Assembly (NCBI RefSeq): GCF_005155025.1
Contig: NZ_CP039731.1
Coordinates: 1,426,001 to 1,490,000 of the forward strand
From: Aquitalea aquatilis
GTDB lineage: Bacteria; Pseudomonadota; Gammaproteobacteria; Burkholderiales; Chromobacteriaceae
Direction of reading: 5' to 3'
DNA: 64,000 bases
Shown here piece after piece: positions 9,534 through 18,795 of the stretch. Numbering within the stretch: position 1 is the stretch's first letter; each line of letters begins with the position of its first letter. A program made the translations under genes and the position numbers. Under the pieces are notes generated by a model. The model saw nothing but the letters and a program-made list of their open reading frames with translations. It did no database searches and was not told where the DNA came from.

Positions 9534-10775
9534 TCAGAGCAGGTGTACGCCAAACAGGCTGACATCGTCGCGGCGGCTGTTGTCGCCCTGCCATTTGAGG
9601 AAGGCGTCGATCAGCTGTTTCTGCTGTTGTTGCATCGGCTTGTCAGCGTGCTTGAGGATGTTTTCTTTCAGGCGCTTTTTGCCAAAGCAGATGCGCTTGG
9701 GGCCGCCGATCTGGTCGATGATGCCGTCGGTGCTGATATACAGGCGGCTGCCCGGCGGCAGCTGCACGGCGTGGTTGTCCCACTGGTAGTCCAGCGGTGT
9801 GCCGACATAGCCCACGCCCTTTTTGTTGGCATCCAGGGTGTGGACTTCGTCCGCACCCGGCTCCAGTACGAACAGCGGCGTTTTGGCCGAGGCATAGGTG
9901 AGGGTGCGGCTGGCGTAGTCGAACCAGCAGAAGGCACCGTCCATGCCGTCGTCGGAGTTCAGCTCCGGGTGGTCGGCGAGGCCGGCCTCTTCCGGGGTGA
10001 GCTGGCCCAGCGACTGCTTGACCTGCTGGTTGATGGCGCGCAGTAGCGCAGCCGGGTTGTGCAGGTCGTGGCTGCTCAAAACCTGTTTCAGCGTGGAGGC
10101 CATGATCAGGGTCATGAAGGCCCCCGGCACGCCGTGGCCGGTGCAGTCGATGACGGCGACAAAGAAGCCGTCCGGCCGTTTGACAAAGTAGTAGTAGTCG
10201 CCACCGACGATGTCGCGCGGTGCCCACACCATGAAGTAATCATCCAGTGCACTGGCCATGTCGCGGCGCGAACTTTGCAGGAAGGACTGCTGGATCACGC
10301 TGGCGTAGTTGATGCTCTCCATCATCTGGCGGTGCTTCTCCGCCTGCTGGTCGGCCAGTGCCTGCATCAGCGACACGCCTAGCCCCATGCCGGCATAGGC
10401 ATTGTCCAGATTGATGATGAAACCGTCCGACAGCACTTTCTTGTCCGCTTCCAGCGCCATGAAGGACAGCTCGGTAATCGGTGTCAGATAGTCGACGATC
10501 AGCGGGCTGGCATTCATGAAGGCGGTGCAGGGCTTGCGGCCAAAGATTTCGCGGTGGAAGGGCCGGGCCAGCGTGCTCATGAAGGTATTGCGGTTGATGA
10601 TGCCGATGGCGCGTTGCTGCTCCACCACCGGGATATTGCTCAGCCCCTCGTCCTGGGTGAACAGTTCCAGCACGTGGTAGTTGTTGTCGTGGGGGCTGAC
10701 GGTGGGTGGCGTTTGCAGCAGATGTCCCGCCATGGATTGCGAGCGAGCGGCGTGGGGTGTGCTGTCTAGCGGCAT
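9534..10775 (-). CDS. SiaA-like PP2C phosphatase with N-terminal CBS-pair-like sensor
   Basis: A 413-residue SpoIIE/PP2C-type phosphatase, predicted to dephosphorylate SiaC. The catalytic part (about 180-413) has the metal-binding signatures PRDIVGGDYYYF, DCTGHGVPG, STDGIIDQIGG and RRDDVSLFG. It is preceded by a short coiled coil (about 140-165). The N-terminal 35-140 resembles the CBS pairs attached to some GGDEF/EAL proteins (IGIINRNTFM, LARPFHREIFGRKP). The Pseudomonas SiaA known to me is longer and membrane-bound with a HAMP domain; this version has no transmembrane segment and should sense a cytoplasmic ligand. It is the first gene of the operon. Confidence 0.82.
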   Translation of the reverse strand: MPLDSTPHAARSQSMAGHLLQTPPTVSPHDNNYHVLELFTQDEGLSNIPVVEQQRAIGIINRNTFMSTLARPFHREIFGRKPCTAFMNASPLIVDYLTPITELSFMALEADKKVLSDGFIINLDNAYAGMGLGVSLMQALADQQAEKHRQMMESINYASVIQQSFLQSSRRDMASALDDYFMVWAPRDIVGGDYYYFVKRPDGFFVAVIDCTGHGVPGAFMTLIMASTLKQVLSSHDLHNPAALLRAINQQVKQSLGQLTPEEAGLADHPELNSDDGMDGAFCWFDYASRTLTYASAKTPLFVLEPGADEVHTLDANKKGVGYVGTPLDYQWDNHAVQLPPGSRLYISTDGIIDQIGGPKRICFGKKRLKENILKHADKPMQQQQKQLIDAFLKWQGDNSRRDDVSLFGVHLL

Positions 10776-11081
10776 GATGTTCTCGGCGGAATTGACGTGG
10801 CCGCAGTCTAGTTTTGCCGGATGATGATTCAGTTACTGCCAGATGAACTTTGCTTTATTGCTAATTAAAACAAACGTTATTTATTAGTGTTTTTGATTAT
10901 TGAATGAATATTGACTGGCAGATCTGTCGCCTGTTGTTTCGTGCCGACGGCAGTCCTGGCAGGCCTGCCCGAGATGGTGATGCTGCTTGACCCTGTGGCA
11001 TAAAGGGCTTATTTTGCTTGTCTAGCAACCGCTTGGTTGATAAATAAAACAAAGATCTAGCTACCATCCTCGGGAGACTGC
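10776..11081. other. Divergent intergenic region between siaA and prpE
   Basis: About 300 bases that must hold both promoters. The middle (10850-10920) is markedly AT-rich compared with flanking genes. A weak sigma-70-like match for prpE is TTGCTT (11014-11019), 17 bases, TTGATA (11037-11042). No clear operator palindrome or small gene was seen. Confidence 0.35.
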
Positions 11082-12980
11082 ATGAGCGACTATCAAGAAT
11101 TCCATCGCCGTTCCATCGAGCAGCCAGAAGCATTCTGGGGTGCCGAGGCCGCGCGCATTCACTGGCACAAGCCCTATACCCAGGTCCTGCAGTACGACAA
11201 CCCACCCTTTCGCCAATGGTTTGCCGGTGGCGAGACCAATCTCTGTTACAACGCGGTAGACCGCCATCTGGCCGAGCGTGCCGAGCAGGCTGCGCTGATT
11301 TATGTGTCCAGTGAAACCGGTGCTGAAGAAAGCTACAGCTACCAGCAGCTGTACGAAGAAGTCAGCCGCTTTGCCGCCATCATGCAGGCGCAGGGTGTGG
11401 GCAAGGGTGACCGGGTATTGATTTACATGCCGATGATTCCGGAGGCCATCTTTGCCATGCTGGCCACGGTGCGGCTGGGTGCCATCCATTCGGTGGTGTT
11501 TGGCGGGTTTGCCTCGGCCAGCCTGGCCACCCGTATCGAAGATGCCGCGCCCAAGCTGCTGATCACCGCCGATGCCGGCATGCGTGGCGGAAAGGTGATT
11601 GCCTACAAGCCGCTGGTGGACGAAGCGATGGAGCTGGCTGGCTCTGCGGCAGCGGACAAGGTGATCCTGGTCAATCGCGGGCTGGCCGAAGCACCGATGA
11701 TGAAGCCGGGACGCGATCTGGATTACGCCACCTTGCGCCAGCAGCATCTGGATGACCGTGCCGAGGTGGAGTGGGTGGAGTCCAATCATCCCAGCTACAT
11801 CCTGTATACCTCGGGCACCACCGGCAAGCCCAAGGGCGTGCAGCGCGATACCGGTGGCTATGCCGTGGCGCTGGCCTCCACCATGGAATACATCTATGGC
11901 GGCAAGCCGGGCGAAACCTATTTTTCCACCTCGGATATCGGCTGGGTGGTGGGCCACTCCTACATCGTCTATGCCCCGCTGATCAGCGGCATGGCCACGC
12001 TGGTGTACGAAGGCTTGCCCATCCGTCCTGATCCGGGCATCTGGTGGCAACTGGTGGAGAAATACCGCGCTACGGTGATGTTCTCCGCCCCCACCGCCTT
12101 GCGCGTGCTGAAAAAGCAGGACCCGGAATGGCTGCACAAATATGATCTGTCCAGCCTGCGCGCCTTGTTCCTGGCCGGCGAGCCGCTGGACGAGCCGACG
12201 GCGGAGTGGATTTCCGGCGAGCTGAAGATTCCGGTGCTGGACAACTACTGGCAGACCGAAACCGGCTGGCCGATGCTGACCGTGTGCAATGGCGTGCAGC
12301 CGCTGCCCACCAAGCTGGGCAGCCCCGGCCTGCCGGTGTATGGCTATAACGTCAAGCTGCTGAACGAGACGACTGGCGAAGAAGTCGCGGTGGGCGAGAA
12401 GGGGGTGATTGCGGTGATTCCGCCCTTGCCGCCAGGCTGTATGAGCACGGTATGGCGGCAGGACGAACGCTTTGTGAATACCTATTTCAGCCTGTTCCAG
12501 GACCGCAAGGTGTATTCCTCGTTTGACTGGGGCGTGCGCGATGCCGATGGTTATTTCACCATACTGGGCCGCACCGACGACGTGATCAATGTGGCCGGCC
12601 ACCGTCTGGGTACCCGTGAAATCGAAGAGGCCGTATCCGGCCATGCGGCGATTGCCGAAGTGGCGGTGGTGGGGGTGCATGACACGCTGAAGGGCCAGGT
12701 GCCGCAGGCGTTTGCCGTGCTGCGTGACCCGTCGGTGCTCAAGGATCCGGAAAAGAAGGCTGCGCTGGAAAAAGAAGTGATAGCCAAGGTGGCGTCGCAG
12801 CTGGGGGCAATTGCCAATCCGGCCCGGGTCTACTTCGTCAATCAGCTACCCAAGACCCGCTCCGGCAAGGTGCTGCGCCGTTCGATACAGGCGCTGGCCG
12901 AGGGGCGTGATCCGGGCGATCTGACCACGCTGGATGATCCGACCGGGCTGGAGCAGGTACGCGACGCGGTACAGTCTTGA
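11082..12980 (+). CDS. prpE: Propionate--CoA ligase (acyl-CoA synthetase)
   Basis: A 632-residue member of the acetyl-CoA-synthetase family that activates propionate (and probably acetate) via an acyl-adenylate. Motifs: the YTSGTTGKPKGV P-loop (about 240), GWVVGHSYIVY, an NYWQTETGWP adenylate-binding segment (about 388), the LGRTDDVINVAGHR hinge, and PKTRSGKVLRR with the catalytic, acetylatable Lys near 597. Length and the N-terminal WGAEAARIHWHKPY segment favour PrpE over Acs. A GGGAG site precedes the ATG. No prpBCD methylcitrate genes are adjacent. It ends in a strong terminator facing the next gene. Confidence 0.9.
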   Translation: MSDYQEFHRRSIEQPEAFWGAEAARIHWHKPYTQVLQYDNPPFRQWFAGGETNLCYNAVDRHLAERAEQAALIYVSSETGAEESYSYQQLYEEVSRFAAIMQAQGVGKGDRVLIYMPMIPEAIFAMLATVRLGAIHSVVFGGFASASLATRIEDAAPKLLITADAGMRGGKVIAYKPLVDEAMELAGSAAADKVILVNRGLAEAPMMKPGRDLDYATLRQQHLDDRAEVEWVESNHPSYILYTSGTTGKPKGVQRDTGGYAVALASTMEYIYGGKPGETYFSTSDIGWVVGHSYIVYAPLISGMATLVYEGLPIRPDPGIWWQLVEKYRATVMFSAPTALRVLKKQDPEWLHKYDLSSLRALFLAGEPLDEPTAEWISGELKIPVLDNYWQTETGWPMLTVCNGVQPLPTKLGSPGLPVYGYNVKLLNETTGEEVAVGEKGVIAVIPPLPPGCMSTVWRQDERFVNTYFSLFQDRKVYSSFDWGVRDADGYFTILGRTDDVINVAGHRLGTREIEEAVSGHAAIAEVAVVGVHDTLKGQVPQAFAVLRDPSVLKDPEKKAALEKEVIAKVASQLGAIANPARVYFVNQLPKTRSGKVLRRSIQALAEGRDPGDLTTLDDPTGLEQVRDAVQS

Positions 12981-13033
12981 ACTGAAGGTGGGTGGACACA
13001 GCCGGCGCGGGTCAGTTGCCGGTGGTGGATTCA

Positions 13034-13058
13034 GCCGCATCCTGTGACGGGATGCGGC
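13034..13058 (+). terminator. Rho-independent terminator of prpE
   Basis: A 9-bp stem GCCGCATCC/GGATGCGGC with a 7-nt loop is followed by ATTTTT on the plus strand. It lies between the convergent prpE and chemoreceptor genes. Confidence 0.85.
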
Positions 13059-13084
13059 ATTTTTACGTCTGCTTCACGCCCGGC

Positions 13085-14710
13085 TCAGCTGCGGAATACG
13101 CTGACGGCCGCGTTGAGCGCCTTGGCATGGCTGTTGAGCTGGTCGGAGGCGGCGGCCGAGGCTTCCACCGTGACCTGGTTGGACTCGGTCATGCTGGCAA
13201 TCACCTCGATGCGCTGTGCCATGTCGCCCATGGCGCTTTGCTGCTCGTGCAGCGCCAGGCTGATGCCCTGGATGTGCTCGACGATCTGGTCGGTATTCTG
13301 GCGGATGCCGCTGATGGCCTCGCGCGCCTTGTGGGTCTGGTCCACGCCGTGGTTGGAGGCATCCACACTGCTTTGCATCACTCCGACCACCCCGGTCATG
13401 CCCTGGCGGATGGTTTCGATCTGCCCGGAAATCTCCACCGTGGCCACCCCCGTGCGTTCTGCCAGCTTGCGTACTTCATCGGCCACTACGGCAAAACCAC
13501 GGCCCATTTCCCCGGCCCGCGCGGCCTCGATGGCGGCATTCAGCGCCAAGAGATTGGTCTGGTCGGCGATGTCGTGAATGGTGCGGGTGATGGAGGCAAT
13601 GGCATCGGTCTGCTTGTTCAGGTCGTCGATGGCGCTGGCGGCGCTGCTGATGCGCTCGGCAATATGGCTGATGTCGTTGGCGGTGGCGTGAATCAGTTGC
13701 TCGCAATCGCTGACCATCTGCCCGGCACCCTGTGCCTCGCCGCCTACATCCTGGCTCTGGCTGCCCAGTTGCTGGATGCTTTGCAGCACTTCTTCCACCG
13801 ACACACTCATCGAGCGGGTCGATTCGCTCTGTACCGTACTGGATTTCTGCAACTGGTGCGCCGCGCCGCTCATGCTGTCGGCGCTGCTGTCCAGTTCGCC
13901 GGACAGGTTGCGGATATTGCTGGTGATGTTGCGCAGCTGGCCTTGCATGTCGGCCAGGCTGTGCAGCAGGCTGCCTTCGCTGTCCGCCGGCAGTACGATG
14001 CGCTGCCCCAGATCGCCGCTGGCGATGCGGTTGGCCACTTCCATGGCCAGCGCCGGTTCGCCACCCAGTACGCCGAACACCCGGCGATACAGCAACACCC
14101 CGCCCAGGCTCACCACGATGACCAGCAGTGCCGCCAGACCCAGCGTCATATTGCGCAACTGGGCCGTGGTGTGGTTCATCGCGGCATAGGCTGTGCTGTC
14201 CTGCTGGTGGATGAGGGTATTCAGCGCCTCGACCTGCTTGGTCAGCTCTTCGGCACGTTCGTCAAAACCGCCACCCTTTTCCTTCATCAGTACATTGCCT
14301 GCTTCGCGGCCACCCTCGATATAGGCTTTGGCCATGCGCTTGCCCACGCTGTAGAACTGGTCTGCCGCTTGCTGCATGGCGCTCACCTTGCCGGCCAGCT
14401 CCGGGTCAAGCCGGCTGATGGTGGGCAGGTTTTTTTGCAGTGCCTGGTAATGTTCCTCGGCATCCTTGTAGCCATCGGCATCGCCGGTGGCGCTGACATC
14501 GGTCAGGAATTGCTGGATCTGCACCACGTGGTAGCGCACATCCGTCATGTTCTGCACCAGGGCGTTGGTGACGTCCTGTTCGTAATGGGCGGTTTCGTCG
14601 ATGCGCTGCAGGCTGAACAGCGTGACCAGACCTAGCGTGAGCAGCAGCGCCACGACAATGGCAATGAAACCGACCAGGATGGGTTTGAGTTTTTGTGTTT
14701 TGCGCGACAT
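13085..14710 (-). CDS. Methyl-accepting chemotaxis protein, helical-bundle sensor type
   Basis: A 541-residue chemoreceptor. TM1 (about 9-33), a long helical periplasmic region (about 34-190, rich in heptads, four-helix-bundle-like), TM2 (about 190-212), a HAMP-like linker with [18 protein letters not shown], and a signalling domain with the conserved hairpin tip ([20 protein letters not shown]). The start at 14708-14710 was chosen because TM1 follows directly; the in-frame upstream extension is Pro/His-rich and not receptor-like. Its receptor module is of a different type from the Cache receptor at 1834-3444, so the two should sense different signals. No che genes are in the window. Confidence 0.92.
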   Translation of the reverse strand: MSRKTQKLKPILVGFIAIVVALLLTLGLVTLFSLQRIDETAHYEQDVTNALVQNMTDVRYHVVQIQQFLTDVSATGDADGYKDAEEHYQALQKNLPTISRLDPELAGKVSAMQQAADQFYSVGKRMAKAYIEGGREAGNVLMKEKGGGFDERAEELTKQVEALNTLIHQQDSTAYAAMNHTTAQLRNMTLGLAALLVIVVSLGGVLLYRRVFGVLGGEPALAMEVANRIASGDLGQRIVLPADSEGSLLHSLADMQGQLRNITSNIRNLSGELDSSADSMSGAAHQLQKSSTVQSESTRSMSVSVEEVLQSIQQLGSQSQDVGGEAQGAGQMVSDCEQLIHATANDISHIAERISSAASAIDDLNKQTDAIASITRTIHDIADQTNLLALNAAIEAARAGEMGRGFAVVADEVRKLAERTGVATVEISGQIETIRQGMTGVVGVMQSSVDASNHGVDQTHKAREAISGIRQNTDQIVEHIQGISLALHEQQSAMGDMAQRIEVIASMTESNQVTVEASAAASDQLNSHAKALNAAVSVFRS

Positions 14711-15168
14711 GAGGGTGACTTGCTGTGAGTAAGGTGGCCAGGCCGGGATGGTGCCGTATGGGTGATGGGGATGGTCCAGACCGCTGGGGTGCGGATGCCC
14801 ATGCCGGATGCTGCTGCAATGGCAACCCCGATACGGAAAGGGTTGATTTTGGCGGAAACCAAATTGTCTGACAATAAGAATTGTTTTTGTTTTGATGATT
14901 TCCATCAAATGCGAGTCTTATTTTCTGTAGTCGCTTGAAAAGCAAGTGTTCACCACACTGGATATGCCGGTTTGCATGCCTGAAGGCCTGGCGGGCATCG
15001 CATAGCACAGACGCGCCGAGGGCGGCTGGCACGAGTATCAGTCTGGCGGTGGTGGAGGACGGTTAACCATACCCCGCAAAGCACCCGGACCAAGGCGCAC
15101 TGACGCCGACTGTGCAAATAGTGCGGCGACGGCGGCGCAAGGCCGGAGCGGGGTATTGGCTGCGGCTG
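14711..15168. other. Intergenic region, 458 bases, with a palindromic repeat
   Basis: The region upstream of the chemoreceptor is AT-rich from about 14860 to 14950 and probably holds its promoter. The rest carries the repeat copy described at 15069-15156. No credible gene was found on either strand. Confidence 0.5.
15069..15156. repeat. Palindromic intergenic repeat, copy 1
   Basis: ATACCCCGC at 15069-15077 pairs perfectly with GCGGGGTAT at 15148-15156. The internal part from AAGGCGC (about 15092) to GGGGT (15154) aligns by eye with the reverse complement of the repeat at 54897-55006, with roughly 70 percent identity and one gap over about 62 bases. This suggests a diverged family of intergenic palindromic elements. 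It sits just past the stop codon of the DUF3422 gene. Confidence 0.6.
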
Positions 15169-16482
15169 TTAGCGCAACAGATCGGTATCGTGACCCTTGT
15201 TCAGCGATGCCTTCAGCCGGCGCATGCTGAACCACACGGTCAGTGCCACCAGCGGAATGGCCAGGCCGGTCAGCAGCTCCACATTCAGATGCAGGCCTGC
15301 GGCTTCCACTGCCGCCAGCAGGTGGTGCAAGAGGCTCACCATATAGTAGGTCAGCACGCCAACCGACAAGCCTTCCACGGTTTCCTGCAGCCGCAGCTGC
15401 AAGGCGGCCCGGCGATCCATGCTGGCCAGCAAGGCGCGGTTCTGTTCTTCGTGCAGCACTTCTACCCGGGTGCGCAGCAGGGCGGTGGTGCGTTGCAGGC
15501 GGGTGGTGATGCGGTCCTGGCGGCGCGCCACGGTTTCGCAGGTATTCATCGCCGGGGACAGCCGGCGTTCCATGAACTCGCGGAAGGGCTGCATGCCGGA
15601 GATGCGCTGTTCACGCAATTCGCTGATGCGCGCTTCCACCAGCCGGTAATAGGCGTGGGCGGCGGAGAAGCGGTACTGGCTTTCCGCGATCAGCTGTTCC
15701 ACCCGCGTGGCCAGTGCGGTCAGTTGCGACAGCAACTGTGCATCCGAGCCATTGCCCTCGGTGGCCGCCATGCGTTCGGTGATGGCGCGTAGCTCAATGC
15801 CCAGATTGTCCAGATCGCGCATCTGCTTCTTGGCAATGGGTAGTGCCAGCAGGGTCAGCATGCGATAGGTTTCCAGTTCGAACAGGCGCTGCAGCATGCG
15901 GCCGGACTGGCTGGCACCCATGGCGCGGTCCACCACCACATAACGCGAGAAGCCTTCGGCCAGCCGGGCATCCGGATGCAGGCGCAAGTCGGTATACGCC
16001 GCGCCATTGCCATCGCCTATCTCCGCACCGATCAGCTCGCGGCCGCCAAACCAGCGGCTCGCCATCTCGGCCAGTTCGGTTTCGCGCTCGGAAGGCAGCA
16101 GCACGGCGTGCAGCGCCACCAGCACCACGCCGGGCAGGTCGCGTAGCCAGGCGGCGGGAATGCGGTCGAGCGCGGTGCGCTCAAAGGGGTCGGCACAGTC
16201 GCCACCAACAATAAAGGTGTAGCGGGCAAATTCGGTATGCAGCGACCAGCGTACTGTCAGGTCGCCGGCGCTGGCCGAGTAATACGCCTGCTCCGCCAGC
16301 GGCGCGGGCAGGCCGATGCGCTCGGCCAGGTCGGCCAGTGCCGCCCGCTGTGGTGCATCGTCGAAATCGTAATACAGGCTGAGCGAGGTCAGCCTTGCCG
16401 GGGAGGGAATGGCGGCATAAGGCCGCGCATGGGCTTCCTCGTTCAGTTCACGGCGCAGGTGGTGCGGAGTGAGAGTGGTCAT
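15169..16482 (-). CDS. DUF3422 family membrane protein
   Basis: A 437-residue protein of the uncharacterised DUF3422 family. The N-terminal RELNEEAHARPYAAI signature is typical; the middle is long helical and Arg/Glu-rich. The C terminus has two hydrophobic helices (about 375-395 and 400-422) followed by a basic tail, indicating anchoring in the inner membrane. The start at 16480-16482 was chosen because AGGACC lies just upstream and the family signature follows. Function unknown; no informative neighbours. Confidence 0.82.
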   Translation of the reverse strand: MTTLTPHHLRRELNEEAHARPYAAIPSPARLTSLSLYYDFDDAPQRAALADLAERIGLPAPLAEQAYYSASAGDLTVRWSLHTEFARYTFIVGGDCADPFERTALDRIPAAWLRDLPGVVLVALHAVLLPSERETELAEMASRWFGGRELIGAEIGDGNGAAYTDLRLHPDARLAEGFSRYVVVDRAMGASQSGRMLQRLFELETYRMLTLLALPIAKKQMRDLDNLGIELRAITERMAATEGNGSDAQLLSQLTALATRVEQLIAESQYRFSAAHAYYRLVEARISELREQRISGMQPFREFMERRLSPAMNTCETVARRQDRITTRLQRTTALLRTRVEVLHEEQNRALLASMDRRAALQLRLQETVEGLSVGVLTYYMVSLLHHLLAAVEAAGLHLNVELLTGLAIPLVALTVWFSMRRLKASLNKGHDTDLLR

Positions 16483-16936
16483 CGGTGGGTCCTGAAAGGT
16501 AAACGGTTTCAGTGCTGAGGAGCCGGCACACTCATCAGGACTCAAACCGCTCGAGCGCAACAGCATACCCGATACGCCATTGGCCACACCATGCAATTAC
16601 CGCGCCAGCCAGACGACAGCTTGCTGAACACCATTCAGCTGTGGCAAGCGGTCTTCCTTGCTGTCAGCAGTGGGTGGGTGGGCGTGCCCGCAGTGGAAAG
16701 TCGCTTGCCGGACCGGCTGGCAAAATCACCGCTCCGATGTTGCGCCTGCTTGCCGAATTGATTGGTACGGTCTTTATCGATGCGTCTCGTCCCGGCTCTC
16801 TCCGAGGCTTTGTTGGCTGCCGCTGGCACAGTGCGATTAATAGTCTTTTTTGATATAAATGCATCTCACAATATTATTAATGGGAATAAAGAGGCTGGGT
16901 TAGCATGATGTCAGTTCAATCTTCCCGGAGTCCATC
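16483..16936. other. Divergent intergenic region, 454 bases
   Basis: Between the DUF3422 gene and sbp. Reading frames here are short and lack ribosome sites, so no gene is called. Only the last 90 bases (AT-rich) carry an interpretable signal, the sbp promoter. Confidence 0.4.
16850..16877 (+). promoter_or_regulatory. Candidate sigma-70 promoter of sbp-cysTWA
   Basis: TTGATA (16850-16855), a 16-base spacer, then TATTAT (16872-16877), in an AT-rich patch 60 bases before the sbp start. Sulfate importers are normally CysB-activated, and the AT-rich region around it is where a CysB site would be expected, but I cannot define one. Confidence 0.5.
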
Positions 16937-17929
16937 ATGAAATTGCGCGCTTTGTTCGGCCTGGTGGCCGCGGTGCTGTCCGCCCATGTGCTGGCAGATG
17001 CCACGTTGCTGAATGTTTCTTACGACGTGATGCGCGATTTCTACAAGGACTACAACCCGGCCTTCCAGAAAGCCTACAAGGCCAAAACCGGCGAAACCAT
17101 CAGCATCCAGCAGTCGCATGGCGGCTCCAGCAAGCAGGCGCTGTCAGTGGCCAATGGCCTGGCGGCAGACGTGATCACCATGAACCAGGCGTCCGACATC
17201 GACCTGCTGGCCACCCGTGGCCTGATTCCGGCCAACTGGGCCAGCCGCCTGCCCAATGCCTCGGTGCCGTTTACCTCGACCACGGTGTTCCTGGTGCGCA
17301 AGGGCAACCCGCACAAGGTACGCGACTGGAATGACCTGGCCAAGCCAGGTGTGCAGGTGATCATCCCCAATCCGAAAACCTCGGGCAACGGCCGCTACAC
17401 CTATCTGGCCGCCTGGGGTTCCGGCCTGAAACAGCCGGGTGGCAGCGAAGCCAAGGCGCGTGCGCTGGTGGCGGGCATCTTCAAGAACGTACCGGTGCTG
17501 GATGGCGGTGGCCGTGCTGCCACCACCACCTTCATGCAGCGCCAGATCGGCGATGTGCTGGTGACTTTTGAAAACGAAGCCGAGCTGATCGCCCGCGAGT
17601 TTGGCCGTGGCAGCTTTGAAATCGTCTATCCGCCGCTGTCGGTGCTGGCGGAAAACCCGGTGGCCATTGTCGACAAGGTGGTGGACAAGAAAGGCACACG
17701 CAAACAGGCCGAGGATTATCTGCGCTTCCTGTGGAGTGCCGAAGGCCAGACCATTGCCGCACAAAACTACCTGCGTCCGCAGGACAAGGCCGTGGCGCAG
17801 AAATTCGATGCCCAGTTCCCCTATGTGAAGACCTTCACCGTGCAGAGCGTGTTCGGCTCGTGGGCGGCGGTCAATCAGAAGCACTTCGCCGATGGCGGCG
17901 TGTTCGACCAGATCTATAGCAAGCATTAA
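16937..17929 (+). CDS. sbp: Sulfate/thiosulfate-binding periplasmic protein
   Basis: A 330-residue ABC-importer binding protein that captures sulfate or thiosulfate in the periplasm. It has a signal peptide (cleavage near residue 20), the NVSYDVMRDFYKDYN start of the mature domain, the SHGGSSKQA anion-binding loop, and NPKTSGNGRYTYLAAWG, all hallmarks of the Sbp/CysP family. It is first in the operon sbp-cysT-cysW-cysA, 11 bases before cysT. Sbp and CysP cannot be separated with certainty by eye. Confidence 0.95.
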   Translation: MKLRALFGLVAAVLSAHVLADATLLNVSYDVMRDFYKDYNPAFQKAYKAKTGETISIQQSHGGSSKQALSVANGLAADVITMNQASDIDLLATRGLIPANWASRLPNASVPFTSTTVFLVRKGNPHKVRDWNDLAKPGVQVIIPNPKTSGNGRYTYLAAWGSGLKQPGGSEAKARALVAGIFKNVPVLDGGGRAATTTFMQRQIGDVLVTFENEAELIAREFGRGSFEIVYPPLSVLAENPVAIVDKVVDKKGTRKQAEDYLRFLWSAEGQTIAAQNYLRPQDKAVAQKFDAQFPYVKTFTVQSVFGSWAAVNQKHFADGGVFDQIYSKH

Positions 17930-17940
17930 GCGGAGAGCAC

Positions 17941-18783
17941 GTGAGCAATATCCTGAATCTGCGCCATAGCGTGCTGCCCGGTTTCCGGCTCAGCTTTGGC
18001 ATCACCCTGTTCTGGCTGGCGCTGATCGTGCTGTTGCCGTTTGCTGCGCTGGTGTATTCCACGGTGGGCATGGGCTGGCACGGTTTCCTGGCAGCGGTGG
18101 GTAGCGAGCGCGTCATGGCCTCCATCCGGCTGTCCTTCGCCACTGCCGGCCTGTCGGCTCTGATCAATCTGGTGTTCGGCTTTCTGGTGGCCTGGGTGCT
18201 GGTGCGTTATCCCTTCCCGGGCAAACGGCTGGTGGATGCGCTGGTGGATCTGCCCTTTGCCCTGCCCACGGCGGTGGCCGGCATCGCGCTGACCACGCTG
18301 TATGCACCCAATGGCTGGATTGGCCAGTTTCTGGCGCCGCTGGGCCTCAAGGTGGCGTTCACGCCGCTGGGCATCATCGTGGCGCTCACCTTTATCGGTC
18401 TGCCCTTTGTGGTGCGTACCGTACAGCCGGTGCTGGAAGACCTGGAAAAAGAGCTGGAAGAAGCCGCCACCTGCCTGGGTGCCAGCCGCTGGGACATTTT
18501 CCGCCGGGTGATCTTTCCGGCCACGCTGCCTTCGCTGATTACCGGCGGCACCATGGCCTTCGCCCGTGCCACCGGCGAATACGGCTCGGTCATCTTCATT
18601 GCCGGCAATATTCCGCTGGTGTCGGAAATCGCCCCGCTGATCATCGTCTCCAAGCTGGATCAGTTCGACCAGCAGGGTGCCACGGCGGTGGCGCTGGTGA
18701 TGCTGGGCATTTCCTTTGTCTTCCTGTTGTTGATCAACCTGATCCAGTGGTGGGCTGCACGCCGCCACGGGGCCGGGCGCTAA
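17941..18783 (+). CDS. cysT: Sulfate/thiosulfate ABC transporter permease CysT
   Basis: A 280-residue inner-membrane permease with about six hydrophobic segments and the EAA loop (EEAATCLGASRWDIFRRVIFP, about 176-196) that contacts CysA. The GTG start is supported by GGAGAG. It pairs with CysW to form the channel. Also called CysU. Confidence 0.95.
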   Translation: MSNILNLRHSVLPGFRLSFGITLFWLALIVLLPFAALVYSTVGMGWHGFLAAVGSERVMASIRLSFATAGLSALINLVFGFLVAWVLVRYPFPGKRLVDALVDLPFALPTAVAGIALTTLYAPNGWIGQFLAPLGLKVAFTPLGIIVALTFIGLPFVVRTVQPVLEDLEKELEEAATCLGASRWDIFRRVIFPATLPSLITGGTMAFARATGEYGSVIFIAGNIPLVSEIAPLIIVSKLDQFDQQGATAVALVMLGISFVFLLLINLIQWWAARRHGAGR

Positions 18784-18795
18784 GCGGAGTGCTGC

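Noticed and set aside
11061-12680. A 539-codon open frame antisense to prpE
   Set aside because: Shadow of prpE; no ribosome site and no recognisable domain.
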